Source: Flavobacterium daemonense (GTDB lineage: Bacteria; Bacteroidota; Bacteroidia; Flavobacteriales; Flavobacteriaceae). From it: a stretch of 64,000 nucleotides of DNA. The position numbers and the translations under genes are program-made. How positions within the stretch are numbered: the first letter of the stretch is position 1; every line of letters starts with the position of its first letter. This document shows, piece after piece, positions 35,286-45,572 of the stretch. The DNA lies in NCBI RefSeq assembly GCF_007341385.1, contig NZ_VJYD01000009.1, positions 62,001-126,000 on the forward strand, written 5' to 3'. The notes under the pieces were generated by a model that saw only the letters and a program-made list of their open reading frames with translations, made no database searches and was not told where the DNA came from.

Positions 35286-37043
35286 ATGAATGCGTCTATA
35301 GAAACCAATCCGTTATTAGAGCGATTGCCTAAACATTTAAAGCAATTTATTAAACCTCAGGATTATAGCGATTACACACCTATCAATCAAGCGGTTTGGC
35401 GTTATGTAATGCGCAAAAATGTCGATTACCTTTCTAAAGTTGCACATCACTCCTATTTAGATGGTTTGAAAAAAACCGGAATCGAGATTGATTCTATTCC
35501 GAGTATGTACGGAATGAATCGCATTCTTACCGAAATTGGCTGGGCTGCAGTTGCCGTTGACGGATTTATTCCGCCGAATGCTTTTATGGAATTTCAGGCG
35601 TATAACGTTCTGGTTATTGCTTCAGATATCAGACAATTGGAACATATCGAATACACGCCTGCGCCAGATATTATTCACGAAGGTGCGGGCCATGCTCCTA
35701 TTATTGCGAATCCTGAATATGCTGAATATTTGAGACGCTTTGGCGAAATTGGATGCAAAGCGATTTCTTCTCACAAAGATTATCAAATGTACGAAGCGAT
35801 TCGTCTGCTTTCGATTTTAAAAGAAGCCGAAGATACGCCACAAGAAAAAATTGATGAGGCCGAAAAAGCAGTTGCCGATTTGCAAAACAACATGGGCGAA
35901 TTGTCTGAAATGGCTCAAATTCGAAATTTACATTGGTGGACAGTGGAATACGGCTTAATTGGAACAGTTGAAAATCCAAAAATATATGGCGCCGGATTGC
36001 TTTCTTCAATTGGCGAAAGCGCTCACTGTATGACCGATAATGTGAAGAAAATCCCTTATGATATCTCGGCCGCAAATCAAAATTTTGATATCACGCAATT
36101 ACAACCTCAACTATATGTAACGCCAACGTTCTCTTATTTGAGTTTGATTTTAGAAGAATTTGCAAATAAAATGGCTTTACGCACGGGAGGTCTTTCTGGA
36201 ATTCAGAAATTGATTCAGTCGAATGCTCTTGGAACAATCGAATTAAGCACTGGTTTACAGATTTCTGGCGTTTTCACGAATGTGATTGAAGAGGAAGGAA
36301 AACCGGTTTACATTCAGACAACTGGAAAAACGGCTCTGGCTTACCGCGAAAAAGAATTAGTTGGACACGGAACTTTAACGCATCCGCACGGATTTGGAAG
36401 TCCGATTGGGAAACTGAAAGGCTTCAATTTAGCAATTGAAGATATGAGTCCGAAGGATTTACAGGCTTACAGCATTGTTGAAAACGAAACGGTAAAACTG
36501 GAATTTGAAGGCAATATTATTGTGGAAGGTGAAATTATTACGGGTTCTAGAAACTTGCATGGTGAAATTATATTGATCAGTTTTAGAAACTGTACCGTTA
36601 CTCATGGCGAAACGATTTTATTTCAGCCTGACTGGGGAAATTATGATATGGCGATTGGCAAAAAAGTAGTTTCTGCTTTTTCTGGCCCTGCCGATGTGAA
36701 TAGTTTTGACTTGATTAATATTGTTCCGACAACAAAAACTATAAAAGCAAAACATACAGACGAACGCGATGAATTAGAAATTTTGTACGCAACTGTTCGA
36801 AACATCCGAAATAATAAAGATGCTAAAACGGAATTAAAATCTGTTTTTGAGAAATTAAAAAACAATCATGCTAACGATTGGTTGTTATCTGTCGAAATTG
36901 CTGAACTTTTGAAAGATTCTGATGATAAACAACTTTTGCAAGAAGTACTAGTTTACTTGGATCAACTGAAAACAAAACGCCCTGAAATTGCACATTTAAT
37001 TTCTGGCGGTTTGGATTTGATTTTTGATAAAGAAACAGTTTAA
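35286..37043 (+). CDS. Biopterin-type aromatic amino-acid hydroxylase with long C-terminal region
   Basis: A 585-residue protein. Residues about 30-320 form the iron- and pterin-dependent aromatic amino-acid hydroxylase domain, with ligands H131 and H136 in IIHEGAGHAPII and E221 in WWTVEYG. The expected reaction is phenylalanine to tyrosine with a tetrahydropterin and oxygen. Typical bacterial enzymes are about 260-300 residues. Here some 260 extra C-terminal residues follow, starting with a beta-rich part (TGLQISGVFTNVIEEEG, then LVGHGTLTHPHGFGSPIGKL), ending with helical sequence. This C-terminal domain has no function I recognise. The start lacks a visible Shine-Dalgarno, as usual in this genome. 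Confidence 0.88.
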   Translation: MNASIETNPLLERLPKHLKQFIKPQDYSDYTPINQAVWRYVMRKNVDYLSKVAHHSYLDGLKKTGIEIDSIPSMYGMNRILTEIGWAAVAVDGFIPPNAFMEFQAYNVLVIASDIRQLEHIEYTPAPDIIHEGAGHAPIIANPEYAEYLRRFGEIGCKAISSHKDYQMYEAIRLLSILKEAEDTPQEKIDEAEKAVADLQNNMGELSEMAQIRNLHWWTVEYGLIGTVENPKIYGAGLLSSIGESAHCMTDNVKKIPYDISAANQNFDITQLQPQLYVTPTFSYLSLILEEFANKMALRTGGLSGIQKLIQSNALGTIELSTGLQISGVFTNVIEEEGKPVYIQTTGKTALAYREKELVGHGTLTHPHGFGSPIGKLKGFNLAIEDMSPKDLQAYSIVENETVKLEFEGNIIVEGEIITGSRNLHGEIILISFRNCTVTHGETILFQPDWGNYDMAIGKKVVSAFSGPADVNSFDLINIVPTTKTIKAKHTDERDELEILYATVRNIRNNKDAKTELKSVFEKLKNNHANDWLLSVEIAELLKDSDDKQLLQEVLVYLDQLKTKRPEIAHLISGGLDLIFDKETV

Positions 37044-37356
37044 TTTTTAAGGTTCAAAGGCGCAAAGTTACATAGCTACAAAGGTTTCTCTTCATTTTAT
37101 GTCATTTCGACGTAAGGAGAAATCACACTAGTAATTCTACAAAGATTGGCGATTTTGCAGATTTTTTTTAATCTCGCAAACATAAAGTTATAACTTCATT
37201 TTTGTCATTTCGAGGAACGAGAAATCTCCGCAAGTAACTCCCCAACGAGAATCCAATCTTTGTAGAGCTACTTGCGGAGATTTCTCGTTCCTCGAAATGA
37301 CAAGATTGCGAAAATAAACTTTGCCTCTTTGCAACTTTGTCCCTTTGAACCTCGCC
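37044..37356. repeat. Nested inverted-repeat region
   Basis: This gap is filled by repeats. The outer arms AAGGTTCAAAGGCGCAAAG (from 37049) and its partner CTTTGTCCCTTTGAACCT (ending 37352) face each other. Inside lie a half copy of the GTCATTTCGACG element (37100-37160) and a full palindrome with perfect 34-bp arms (37203-37236 and 37269-37302). No gene is seen. Confidence 0.8.
37203..37302. repeat. Long perfect palindrome (34-bp arms)
   Basis: Left arm 37203-37236 begins TGTCATTTCGAGGAACGAGA; right arm 37269-37302 is its exact reverse complement. The loop includes CCAATCTTTGTAGAGC, which is the reverse complement of CTACAAAGATTGG found in the related elements at 37100 and 46901. Confidence 0.9.
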
Positions 37357-37986
37357 CTAAAACTTCAAATCCTGAGTCAATTCTGTTTCCGACTCAATTG
37401 TTTTTCCGTTGTATTGTAGTTTCCAGCCCATTGAATTGGTCATAATCAAGATTTTAGACAATTCGCTTATAAGTCGGTTTTGGGCATTTGTTTTTAAAGT
37501 CGATTTTTCAATTTTCTTAGCTAGATTTGCCTTTACAGATTTGTTGATTTTATTGTAATCATCTCCTGTAAACGGATTCAGTTTGCTTTGTTCTACATCA
37601 TAAAACTGAATGTCGGGATTTATTGTGATTTCTTCTTTTGGGATATTTAAAATCGTAATCGTTTTATTTTTTTCATCGATATCGTATTTCATTTTATGCA
37701 AATCGTAGGCAACTGTCACATTTGCATTAACGACAACAAGCGCTTTCTTCTCAAAAGAAATCATGTCCATGAAATATTTCTGCTGATTTTTATACGTAAT
37801 GACTTCTGAAAAATGTCCTTCGGTAACAACCAATTTCCCAACATTTAGAATCTGCTGCTGAATTAAATTAGTATTATACTGAATATCAGAATCGTCATCT
37901 TTTTTAAATTGGCAGAATTTGAAAGCCAGAATAATGACTAAAACAATAACACTGATCCCGATAATTCTTTTGACTAAGTTTCGCAT
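37357..37986 (-). CDS. DUF4230 protein
   Basis: A 209-residue protein with one N-terminal membrane segment (IIGISVIVLVIILAFKF) and a mostly extracytoplasmic body matching DUF4230. The family motifs are LVVTEGHFSEVITYKNQ, then VNANVTVAYDLHKMKYDIDE and ITILNIPKEEITINPDIQFYD. The C-terminal part has a helix with KANLAKKIEKSTLKTNAQNR. The function of the family is unknown. It lies downstream of tamL on the same strand, separated by a palindrome (38034-38159), so it may be a separate transcript. Confidence 0.85.
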   Translation of the reverse strand: MRNLVKRIIGISVIVLVIILAFKFCQFKKDDDSDIQYNTNLIQQQILNVGKLVVTEGHFSEVITYKNQQKYFMDMISFEKKALVVVNANVTVAYDLHKMKYDIDEKNKTITILNIPKEEITINPDIQFYDVEQSKLNPFTGDDYNKINKSVKANLAKKIEKSTLKTNAQNRLISELSKILIMTNSMGWKLQYNGKTIESETELTQDLKF

Positions 37987-38033
37987 TCCTCTAAAATATT
38001 TTAGACCAATTTACTTCTTTTTTTAGTTTTTTC

Positions 38034-38159
38034 GCGACGAATTTCACTAATTACACTAATTTTTTGGAACGTTTACATTTTAATTTTTTCGAATTTTTAA
38101 TTCGTAAAATTGAAAAATACAGAAGAGAAATTTGTGCTAATTCGTGAAATTCGTGGCAA
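38034..38159. repeat. Palindromic element, GCCACGAATT family
   Basis: The left arm (38034-38062, with GACGAATTTCACTAATTACA) and the right arm (38128-38159, ending TCGTGAAATTCGTGGCAA) are imperfect inverted repeats. The sequence family is that of the palindrome upstream of ilvA. An internal smaller inverted repeat (TCGAATTTTTAATTCG) lies between. Confidence 0.7.
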
Positions 38160-38167
38160 AAAAACCT

Positions 38168-40462
38168 TTAAAATGGATAGCCAATAGCAATATTCAAAAT
38201 CAAGTTTTCTTTTCGCCATGGTCCGCTTCCAAAATCGATGTCTTTAATTACCCATCGTTCCCCTTCAGGTAAATAGGGTTTTCTCAATGGGAAAGCCAAA
38301 TCAGTTCTTAGAATAAAGAACGAAACATCAAAACGCAGACCAACTCCCGCACCTACAGCAAGTTCCTTCATAAAATCTTTAGAAAATTCAGCGCCAGGTT
38401 TATTTGGATCGGCATTTACAAGCCAAATATTTCCCGCATCAATAAAAGCAGCACCTTTTACAATACTGAAAAGTTTCGCTCGATATTCGGTGCTAAATTC
38501 CAGTTTCAAATCTCCCGATTGATCAGGCAGATAATCATTTGTAGTTGGTGCATTGTAATAACTTCCCGGCCCAAGTGATCTAGCTCTAAAAGCTCGAATA
38601 CTATTTGTTCCTCCAACTACAAATTGTTTGGATGTTGGTAAAACACTCGAATTTCCATAAGGAATTCCGGCTCCAACTATTATTCTGCTGGCTAATTCAC
38701 TTTCTTTTCCAAGTTTCAAATAATGCCTAAAATCACCTCTGATTTTCGCATATTGACTAAAAGGGACATCAAAGATTTTAATTGTATCGTTCTTTTTAAT
38801 GTTTGCTCCGGTAACCAAACCTGTTATGTTTCCTGCCAAATCCAATTCTCCACTAAAATAAAACGTATTCTTTTTACGCTTCTGCATGGTATTCGTGTAC
38901 GTATAAGTGTAGGTCGGCCCAAAAATCAATTGTTTTTCAATTACTTTTCCTAACGACGGATCATCTTTAATATCATCTAAATATTCCTGCGTGACATGAT
39001 TCGGACTAACATAAGTAATATCAAAAACGTTTAATTGGTGTTCTTTTCGCGCATTTTCTTTCCATAAATAACCAAAAGAAGTTTTAAACGAATTTAAAGC
39101 ATACAATTGTGTTCTGTTTTGAAATTCATAGCGCAGCGAGGCTTTGGTTCTTGGAACATATTCGCTTGAACCTTCAATATGAAAAGGTGTAATAAATCTC
39201 GGCCAAGTCAAGCTGGTTTCTGTTCCTATTTTATATATATTTTTTCCCTTATTTACACCACCAAGCTGAAAATCGGCACCGCCAAAAACAGAAACAGTCA
39301 GCAATTCTGCACCTCGAAACAGATTTCGATTGTTCCAGTTTACATTCAGTTCTGTACCAGTATAACTCGCCGAATTTGTTTTTCCTAAAACCTCAACGCG
39401 AATGAATTTCTTTGGCAAAAGTGTCAAATAATAATACGAATCCAACGCATTTTTTATACTGTCGGAAGTTCTGAATTCGTTTTTCACAAAACTGAAAGTT
39501 CCAAGATTTACAAATCTATTTAAGGTCAAATTATGATCTTTTCTGTTGTATAAATCACCTTTTTTAAAATAGATTGTTCGGTCAAAAACATTTGGTTTAA
39601 AAGTATTTGCCGAATCAATAATTGTAAAATCTTTGTACTGCACAATATCTTCTGGCTTATATTTTACGCTATCTTTTGAAATCGAAAAATTTGGGTAAAC
39701 AAAAATTTTATCAATTTTATAAGCCGTCAACGCTTTTGGTGGCGCATCATCTTTTATGACTAATCTTATTTTTACTTCGTGATCACCTTTGCTGCTGTCC
39801 ACTTTAGCCAAAATATAATCGGGATTAAAATAGTAATATCCTTTCTCTTTCAATCTGGCATCAATTCGCTCTCTTTCGGCTTTTATAACATCCAAATCAT
39901 ACGGATTTCCTACTTTTAATAAACTTCTTCGGCTTGATCTTCCAATAATTCTTGACATCGCCAATGAATCATCAGGAAAAGTGACACTTTTGATGATGTA
40001 TTGTTTTTTCGGCACAACAATGTATTCGGCAGTAACTCTTTTGTTTCGAACAGTAGAATCGGCACTAACTCGGGTTTTAAAATAGCCCTTGTTTTCGGTA
40101 AAATTTCTTAAAACGGATGCATTATAATCTAAATCGACTTTACTGAAAAGTACTGGTTCCTCGCCTACTTTTGTTCGGAGCCAATATCGAAATCCTTTGT
40201 CTTTTTTTGGCTGGCCGGCAATATTGTAAATCCATAATTTCGGGCGAAGACCTAAAAATTGTTTGTTCGGTTTTGGTCGAAGCAATCCTTCTAGCTGGTT
40301 TTCTAAAGCTTTTCGATCTTTCTTTTTAATAATCGAATCTTTCACTTTTACAGAAGCACCAGTGTACAATAAATCGCCTTCCGGCAGATATTTCGTATTG
40401 CTGCATCCAAAAACAAAAAATAGAGACAGCAGAATAAAATATTTTATATATCTGTTTTTCAT
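38168..40462 (-). CDS. tamL: TamL, lipid-anchored BamA-family outer-membrane protein
   Basis: A 764-residue outer-membrane protein with a lipoprotein signal (LSLFFVFGC) rather than a usual signal peptide, followed by TKYLPEGDLLYTGASVKV. The N-terminal half contains POTRA-like repeats and the C-terminal half a 16-strand barrel. The barrel has the FVVGGTNSIRAFRARSLGPG loop that is typical of the Omp85/BamA family. The lipid anchor and its position after tamB fit the TamL variant of Bacteroidota, part of the translocation and assembly module. It starts 4 bases after the tamB stop. The role in lipid transport or barrel assembly is inferred. Confidence 0.9.
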   Translation of the reverse strand: MKNRYIKYFILLSLFFVFGCSNTKYLPEGDLLYTGASVKVKDSIIKKKDRKALENQLEGLLRPKPNKQFLGLRPKLWIYNIAGQPKKDKGFRYWLRTKVGEEPVLFSKVDLDYNASVLRNFTENKGYFKTRVSADSTVRNKRVTAEYIVVPKKQYIIKSVTFPDDSLAMSRIIGRSSRRSLLKVGNPYDLDVIKAERERIDARLKEKGYYYFNPDYILAKVDSSKGDHEVKIRLVIKDDAPPKALTAYKIDKIFVYPNFSISKDSVKYKPEDIVQYKDFTIIDSANTFKPNVFDRTIYFKKGDLYNRKDHNLTLNRFVNLGTFSFVKNEFRTSDSIKNALDSYYYLTLLPKKFIRVEVLGKTNSASYTGTELNVNWNNRNLFRGAELLTVSVFGGADFQLGGVNKGKNIYKIGTETSLTWPRFITPFHIEGSSEYVPRTKASLRYEFQNRTQLYALNSFKTSFGYLWKENARKEHQLNVFDITYVSPNHVTQEYLDDIKDDPSLGKVIEKQLIFGPTYTYTYTNTMQKRKKNTFYFSGELDLAGNITGLVTGANIKKNDTIKIFDVPFSQYAKIRGDFRHYLKLGKESELASRIIVGAGIPYGNSSVLPTSKQFVVGGTNSIRAFRARSLGPGSYYNAPTTNDYLPDQSGDLKLEFSTEYRAKLFSIVKGAAFIDAGNIWLVNADPNKPGAEFSKDFMKELAVGAGVGLRFDVSFFILRTDLAFPLRKPYLPEGERWVIKDIDFGSGPWRKENLILNIAIGYPF

Positions 40463-40466
40463 ATTC

Positions 40467-43400
40467 TTATGTTTTTATTTCGCTACCTTTAATTTGATTA
40501 TCTTCTTCCTTTTTCTCTTTTTCTTTCTCTTCTTTATCCTTTTGTTTTTGTCGTTCTTTACGCAGTTTTTCTTCTTTAATCATTTCTTTTTCTGCAGCGG
40601 TACGATGAAAAAGCTCACGGAATTTATTGTAGCTCATCGTAATTATAAAAGCAACTCCGGTCTCAATAACTTGACCTTCAACCGCCACCTGATATTCGTT
40701 TTTTCGATACGCACGCAACATATAACGCCCGTCTTTTGTCAATTGATAATCTAAAGCAACGTCGCCGGCAATATTAGTACTTTGCTCATTGGCGCGTTCT
40801 TGTCCTTCGACTGCAAAACTGCTTCCTACGGTCACTTTCAATCGGTCATCCAGGAGTTTTTTAGAAACGCCAACATTCAAATCGGTTCTGTTTTCCATCG
40901 TTCCTGTCGTGTAATCTTCCGTCGATTCTAAATCAAATTCCAATTGAACGCCACTTATCAATTCGCCTGCGAAATCATTTAATTGCTGCGAAAGAATCTT
41001 GCTAACACTTTGTCGCGCCAAAGATTCTGCACTTGTACCGCCACTTTCGCTCGCAAACGGATTTTCGCCAATAAATCGATTCAATAATAAAAGGGCAAAA
41101 ACTTGTTTGTTCATCTCCGCTGGTTCTTGGCGCAACTGCTCCAGTTTGGCACGCGACATATCTACAACATCGGCAGAAACCCCATAATTCCCTTCCGGAA
41201 GGACAATATCAAAAGTGATTTCTGGCTTCAATAATTCACCATTCATTTTTAAGTGTGTCTCAAAAGGTATTTTTTGTTTGAATGTATTTTTTTCGGTCTG
41301 TGTTTTATCACCTAGCTGATTTCCAAGCAAATCAATTGGCGCAGTGCTTACTTTGTAAATTGCCGTGATATCCAAACTTGCCATTGTTGGTTCGCCGTTC
41401 CAAGTAATCGAACTTCCTTTCTGAATATTGAATTTTCTTCGAATCATATTGAAATTCATCTCATATGCACCATCTGAAAATTCATATTTACCCGTTAAAG
41501 TTGTTTTTCCCGAAGGATCAATTCCGCCGGTCAACTGCGCCTCGCCTTTCAAATTCAGATAATCTCCATTTCCTTTGTCAATAATCAAAGTAAGTTCTGC
41601 TTCTTTGTCAATCGTAATCTCAACGCTGACATCCATTCCAATCAATTCCGACTGATTCAGCTTTTTCTCCATTGCAGCGGTTTCTCTCAAATATTGATTG
41701 TCTTCATCTACAAATTCTACAATTCCTTCTCTATCAGCAATCGAAGGATCTGATTGTGGCAAAACAACCGTGAATTTTGTTTCTTTATTGACTTTAATAT
41801 TTCCGCCAATTACAGGATTTTCAAGCGTTCCTTTTACGTTTAATTTGGTATCCAAAAATAAATCTCCATAAAACAAATCATTGTCTGGAGCTTTAGAATG
41901 GATCGCTCTAAAATCATCAGCAGTAATCGTTAAACCAAAATTATATTTCTTGAAATCTGGCGACTGAATGGTTCCGTCAACCGATAATTCGTTATCATTT
42001 TCATCATGAAGCGTAAACTTATCAAAAGTGATGACGCCGTCATTAAAAGTGATTTTCTCTTGATCCGTTTTAAAATATGAGTTCAATTGTGTTACCCTAA
42101 AAGCAGCGTCATTAAAATTAAGTTCTCCATTAATTTTAGGCGCATCAGTCGTTCCTTGAATTTTAAATTTTCCCGATAAATAACCTGTTCCTTCAGAAAT
42201 ATTATCCATGCTGAAACCCTGAATACTCTTGATATTCAGTTTATTTATTGCCAAATCAAAGTCAAAAGTTCCAGCATCAATTACATAATCTCCCGTCAAG
42301 TTTAAGTCGTTTCCTTCATCGCTCAACTGTACGTTTGCATTTAGAATATTCGCCGTTTTATTATCAACTTTTACTTCTAAATCGCCAACTTTATCTCCTT
42401 TAAAAGTAAAATCGTCAATTTTTAAATCAGATGTAAAAGTGGGTTTTGTCATTACATTTTCAACCACAGCATTTCCATTGATCAAACCTTGCATGAGTAA
42501 TTTGTCTTTTTTGACAATGTTCATGATGGTTTCAATTTTGAAGTTCACAAAATCAACCTGAATTGGCGCATTAACTTGTGTTCCCTGCGATTGAATTTTC
42601 AATTCATTTCCGTCATTCGCAAGGAAAAACTTGTTGATGTAAAGCTGATTTTTTCCAAGTTCAATTGCATTTTCTGGATCAATTTTCCATTTGTCGTAAT
42701 TTAAAACAAAGTTTTCCGCATCAATTTTGAAGATATTTTTAGAATCTTCGGCCTTAAATTGACCGCCAATAAAATATTGTTGTTTGTCTTTTGCATCTTT
42801 TATTTCAAGTGCATAATCTAGGATATTATTTTCTACTTTACCTGATAGACTGGTATACGGAATTTTTAATGAACCGCTTTCAATTGTCGCAACCGAAACT
42901 GCATATTCTAACGTATTTTCTTTGGTTTCAATGTTGATTTTTCCGTCAGAAATAGTATTTCCGGCATAAACAATTCTCGGAATTGTTCCTTTTATTTCCA
43001 ATGAATCGGCAACATTATTGTATTTTCCTGTAATTTTAATCGGCTCTAAATCTGTAAGTTTCGGAATCAGTTTGAATAATATTGGATCGTTATCAACCGT
43101 TAAAGTAAAAGCCAATCTTTGTTCGTCAGATTCCCCATTTGCTTTCGGATTTTTCAAATCAATATATTTCGACAATGATTTTTTTACTGCCGATGCCAGT
43201 GTCGTCAATTTGTATTTTCCGTCAACTTCTGCTTTTAAAAACTGCGAGGAAACTTTGATATTATTTCGGGTGTTATCTGAAAAAGCGATTACGCGAACCG
43301 AATCCAAAACGATTGGTTCTTTGTCTTGCAAAATCTGAATGTTTGAAAGAAACACTTTTCCGTTCAAAAAATCGGGATTGCTGTTTGCAATATCAGCATC

Positions 43401-45572
43401 AACATTTCCTCGAAGTTTCATTGGTCCGGCGTGAAGATTCAGTTTTTCTAAATCGGCGATATCAAGGTTCAATTTTAATTTTACAGTCGGATATTTTTCT
43501 TTTGTATTACCGCTTGCAACCAAATCAAAATTCAAATTTGGATCTTTCATTCCCGATTTTAGGGCAAAAGATCCATTTTCAATATTTCCTTTTAAAGCCA
43601 AATCTTTATAGGTATATTTATTGAAAACCGCTTTTTGAACCAATCCGTCCACTACAGCATTAGCTGTTTTTGGATCTAAACCAGTTCCTTTGACTTTCGC
43701 TTTAAGCGTAATTTTTCCGATCGAATCGTTTTTGATTAATCGGCCAACATTAAAATCTAACAAATAAACCGTCGCATCATATTTCTCCCTTTTTTTGATG
43801 CGCTGATCAAATAATGCATCGACTTTTGCATTTCCGAAACTGCTATTCAAGGCCAGATTTGTCTTGAAATTCTGAACCGAACCTTTAAATTTTCCTTGTA
43901 AACTCAGCTGTTGCGGAATTTGAATATTGGTCGGAATTGTTCCCTTTGGCACAAACGAATAAATATCTTTTGAAGTACTAGAGAGTTTTTTGATATTCAA
44001 ATCGTAATAAGCTTTTTGAGCATCAGGCAAACCTTTTATTTTCCCCGAAAGGGAAACTTTTGTAGCCCCAATTCCGCTCATTTCAAATAACGGAATATTC
44101 AAATCACCGACTTTGCCGTTCACATGGCTGTTTACAGATAAAATGGCATTTGGATTACTTTTAAACGGATTTGTATTTCGTAAATCTGGTGCAAACAGTA
44201 AAATGTCTTTGAAACCAATTTTAGAATTCTTCACATTAGCTTCAATCGAAAGGTTTGCAAGATCTTTTTGAAGAGCTTTGAGCGATTTATATTCTACTTT
44301 AATTTTATCTTGAAGAAACGTTTGCGGTGTTTTTAAATATAAATTGTTCAAATAGGCATTTTTCGGTCCGTAGAAGAAATCTGTTTTTAAAGCCTGAATA
44401 TTTAAACCGCTTTTTTCTGCAACTGTGAGAGAATTAATATTTCCCGAAATCGTGTCATTTGCATAATACAATTTCTCTGCTTGAAAATTAAAATTACTCA
44501 AGTCCAAATGACTGTAATCTAAACCTTTTGAAACGGGTTTTGATTCCATATTATCAAACTTGAACGCTATATTTTCTAAATTGGTTTTATTTAATTTTAG
44601 TTTCCAGCCCGATTGTTTTATTGCAGTTGTATCTAAATTTGGAGCGTCGATTTGTTTGTCTTTTGCGCCTAATCTTAAGTTTCCTTTTAAATCTTTTAAT
44701 TCGAAAGTATCAAAATCCAAAAACTGATTGTTCATATCAATTTTGTTTACCGATAAGTCAAGATTTCCCAGTTTTATGCCCGAATCTAATTTTGAATCTT
44801 TATTATCATAAGCAATATCAATTTTTGACAACCTGATTTTTCCGAGCTTTAAATTGAAATCTGGTCGTTTGGAAATCGTATCAACTGTTTTCACTGAAAC
44901 TTCGGCGATTTTCTCTACAACATCTTGATTTAAAACCAATTTCAATCCATCAAGATCGATATTCGGAATATCAAAATTCATTTTATCCAAATCAAATTCT
45001 TTGAATTTCGTATCAAAATGAGTCAGTTTTACGCGAATATCATTTTTAGAAAAATCGTCTTTAAAATTGAATTTGACATTATCTAAATTGACTTTTACGA
45101 CTGAAATTTTAAATGGCTTAGCATTTGGATCTTTTGGTTTTTCAGGTTCTTTTGATTCGAATGCTTTTATGATATAATCAAAATTGAAAACGCCATTTTT
45201 GTCGCGAGAAATATTCGCTTTTACATTTTCAAATGAAACCGAATTGATTTCGAGTTCGCTGCTGGCTAATTTAAAAAGGTCAACGTCGAGTTCTAATCGT
45301 TTGCCGGCCAACAAAGTATCTTTTTTTTGATCTTCAAAATAGAAACCTTCCAAGACTACATCTTTCGGAAACTTAATGGAAATATGATCTAAAGAAACCT
45401 TTGTTTTTATTTTATTATGGAGATAGGAAATCGCTTTGTCCTTAGCAAAATTCTGCACGGACGGCACCTGAATCAAAACAATCAAAAGCAACAAAAGTGC
45501 AACTACAGAAATCACGCACCAAAGAAGTACACGAAGTGTTTTTTTTAGAAAATGAATTGATTTCTTATTCAT
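40467..45572 (-). CDS. tamB: TamB-family translocation/assembly module protein
   Basis: A 1701-residue AsmA/TamB-like protein. An N-terminal inner-membrane segment (LLWCVISVVALLLLLIVLIQ) is followed by a very long beta-rich periplasmic body (residues about 45-1400) and a DUF490/TamB C-terminal domain with GKYEFSDGAYEMNFNMIRRKF and the downstream VFALLLLNRFIGENPF. The C-terminus is highly charged. TamB-like proteins span the periplasm as a hydrophobic groove between membranes and act with TamA/TamL in envelope assembly or lipid transport. It is the first gene of a two-gene unit with tamL. Confidence 0.95.
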   Translation of the reverse strand: MNKKSIHFLKKTLRVLLWCVISVVALLLLLIVLIQVPSVQNFAKDKAISYLHNKIKTKVSLDHISIKFPKDVVLEGFYFEDQKKDTLLAGKRLELDVDLFKLASSELEINSVSFENVKANISRDKNGVFNFDYIIKAFESKEPEKPKDPNAKPFKISVVKVNLDNVKFNFKDDFSKNDIRVKLTHFDTKFKEFDLDKMNFDIPNIDLDGLKLVLNQDVVEKIAEVSVKTVDTISKRPDFNLKLGKIRLSKIDIAYDNKDSKLDSGIKLGNLDLSVNKIDMNNQFLDFDTFELKDLKGNLRLGAKDKQIDAPNLDTTAIKQSGWKLKLNKTNLENIAFKFDNMESKPVSKGLDYSHLDLSNFNFQAEKLYYANDTISGNINSLTVAEKSGLNIQALKTDFFYGPKNAYLNNLYLKTPQTFLQDKIKVEYKSLKALQKDLANLSIEANVKNSKIGFKDILLFAPDLRNTNPFKSNPNAILSVNSHVNGKVGDLNIPLFEMSGIGATKVSLSGKIKGLPDAQKAYYDLNIKKLSSTSKDIYSFVPKGTIPTNIQIPQQLSLQGKFKGSVQNFKTNLALNSSFGNAKVDALFDQRIKKREKYDATVYLLDFNVGRLIKNDSIGKITLKAKVKGTGLDPKTANAVVDGLVQKAVFNKYTYKDLALKGNIENGSFALKSGMKDPNLNFDLVASGNTKEKYPTVKLKLNLDIADLEKLNLHAGPMKLRGNVDADIANSNPDFLNGKVFLSNIQILQDKEPIVLDSVRVIAFSDNTRNNIKVSSQFLKAEVDGKYKLTTLASAVKKSLSKYIDLKNPKANGESDEQRLAFTLTVDNDPILFKLIPKLTDLEPIKITGKYNNVADSLEIKGTIPRIVYAGNTISDGKINIETKENTLEYAVSVATIESGSLKIPYTSLSGKVENNILDYALEIKDAKDKQQYFIGGQFKAEDSKNIFKIDAENFVLNYDKWKIDPENAIELGKNQLYINKFFLANDGNELKIQSQGTQVNAPIQVDFVNFKIETIMNIVKKDKLLMQGLINGNAVVENVMTKPTFTSDLKIDDFTFKGDKVGDLEVKVDNKTANILNANVQLSDEGNDLNLTGDYVIDAGTFDFDLAINKLNIKSIQGFSMDNISEGTGYLSGKFKIQGTTDAPKINGELNFNDAAFRVTQLNSYFKTDQEKITFNDGVITFDKFTLHDENDNELSVDGTIQSPDFKKYNFGLTITADDFRAIHSKAPDNDLFYGDLFLDTKLNVKGTLENPVIGGNIKVNKETKFTVVLPQSDPSIADREGIVEFVDEDNQYLRETAAMEKKLNQSELIGMDVSVEITIDKEAELTLIIDKGNGDYLNLKGEAQLTGGIDPSGKTTLTGKYEFSDGAYEMNFNMIRRKFNIQKGSSITWNGEPTMASLDITAIYKVSTAPIDLLGNQLGDKTQTEKNTFKQKIPFETHLKMNGELLKPEITFDIVLPEGNYGVSADVVDMSRAKLEQLRQEPAEMNKQVFALLLLNRFIGENPFASESGGTSAESLARQSVSKILSQQLNDFAGELISGVQLEFDLESTEDYTTGTMENRTDLNVGVSKKLLDDRLKVTVGSSFAVEGQERANEQSTNIAGDVALDYQLTKDGRYMLRAYRKNEYQVAVEGQVIETGVAFIITMSYNKFRELFHRTAAEKEMIKEEKLRKERQKQKDKEEKEKEKKEEDNQIKGSEIKT

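Noticed and set aside
40263-40754. A 163-codon open frame opposite tamL/tamB, very rich in Phe and Leu
   Set aside because: It is the antisense of the Lys/Glu-rich tamB end; both tamB and tamL are strongly supported on the other strand.
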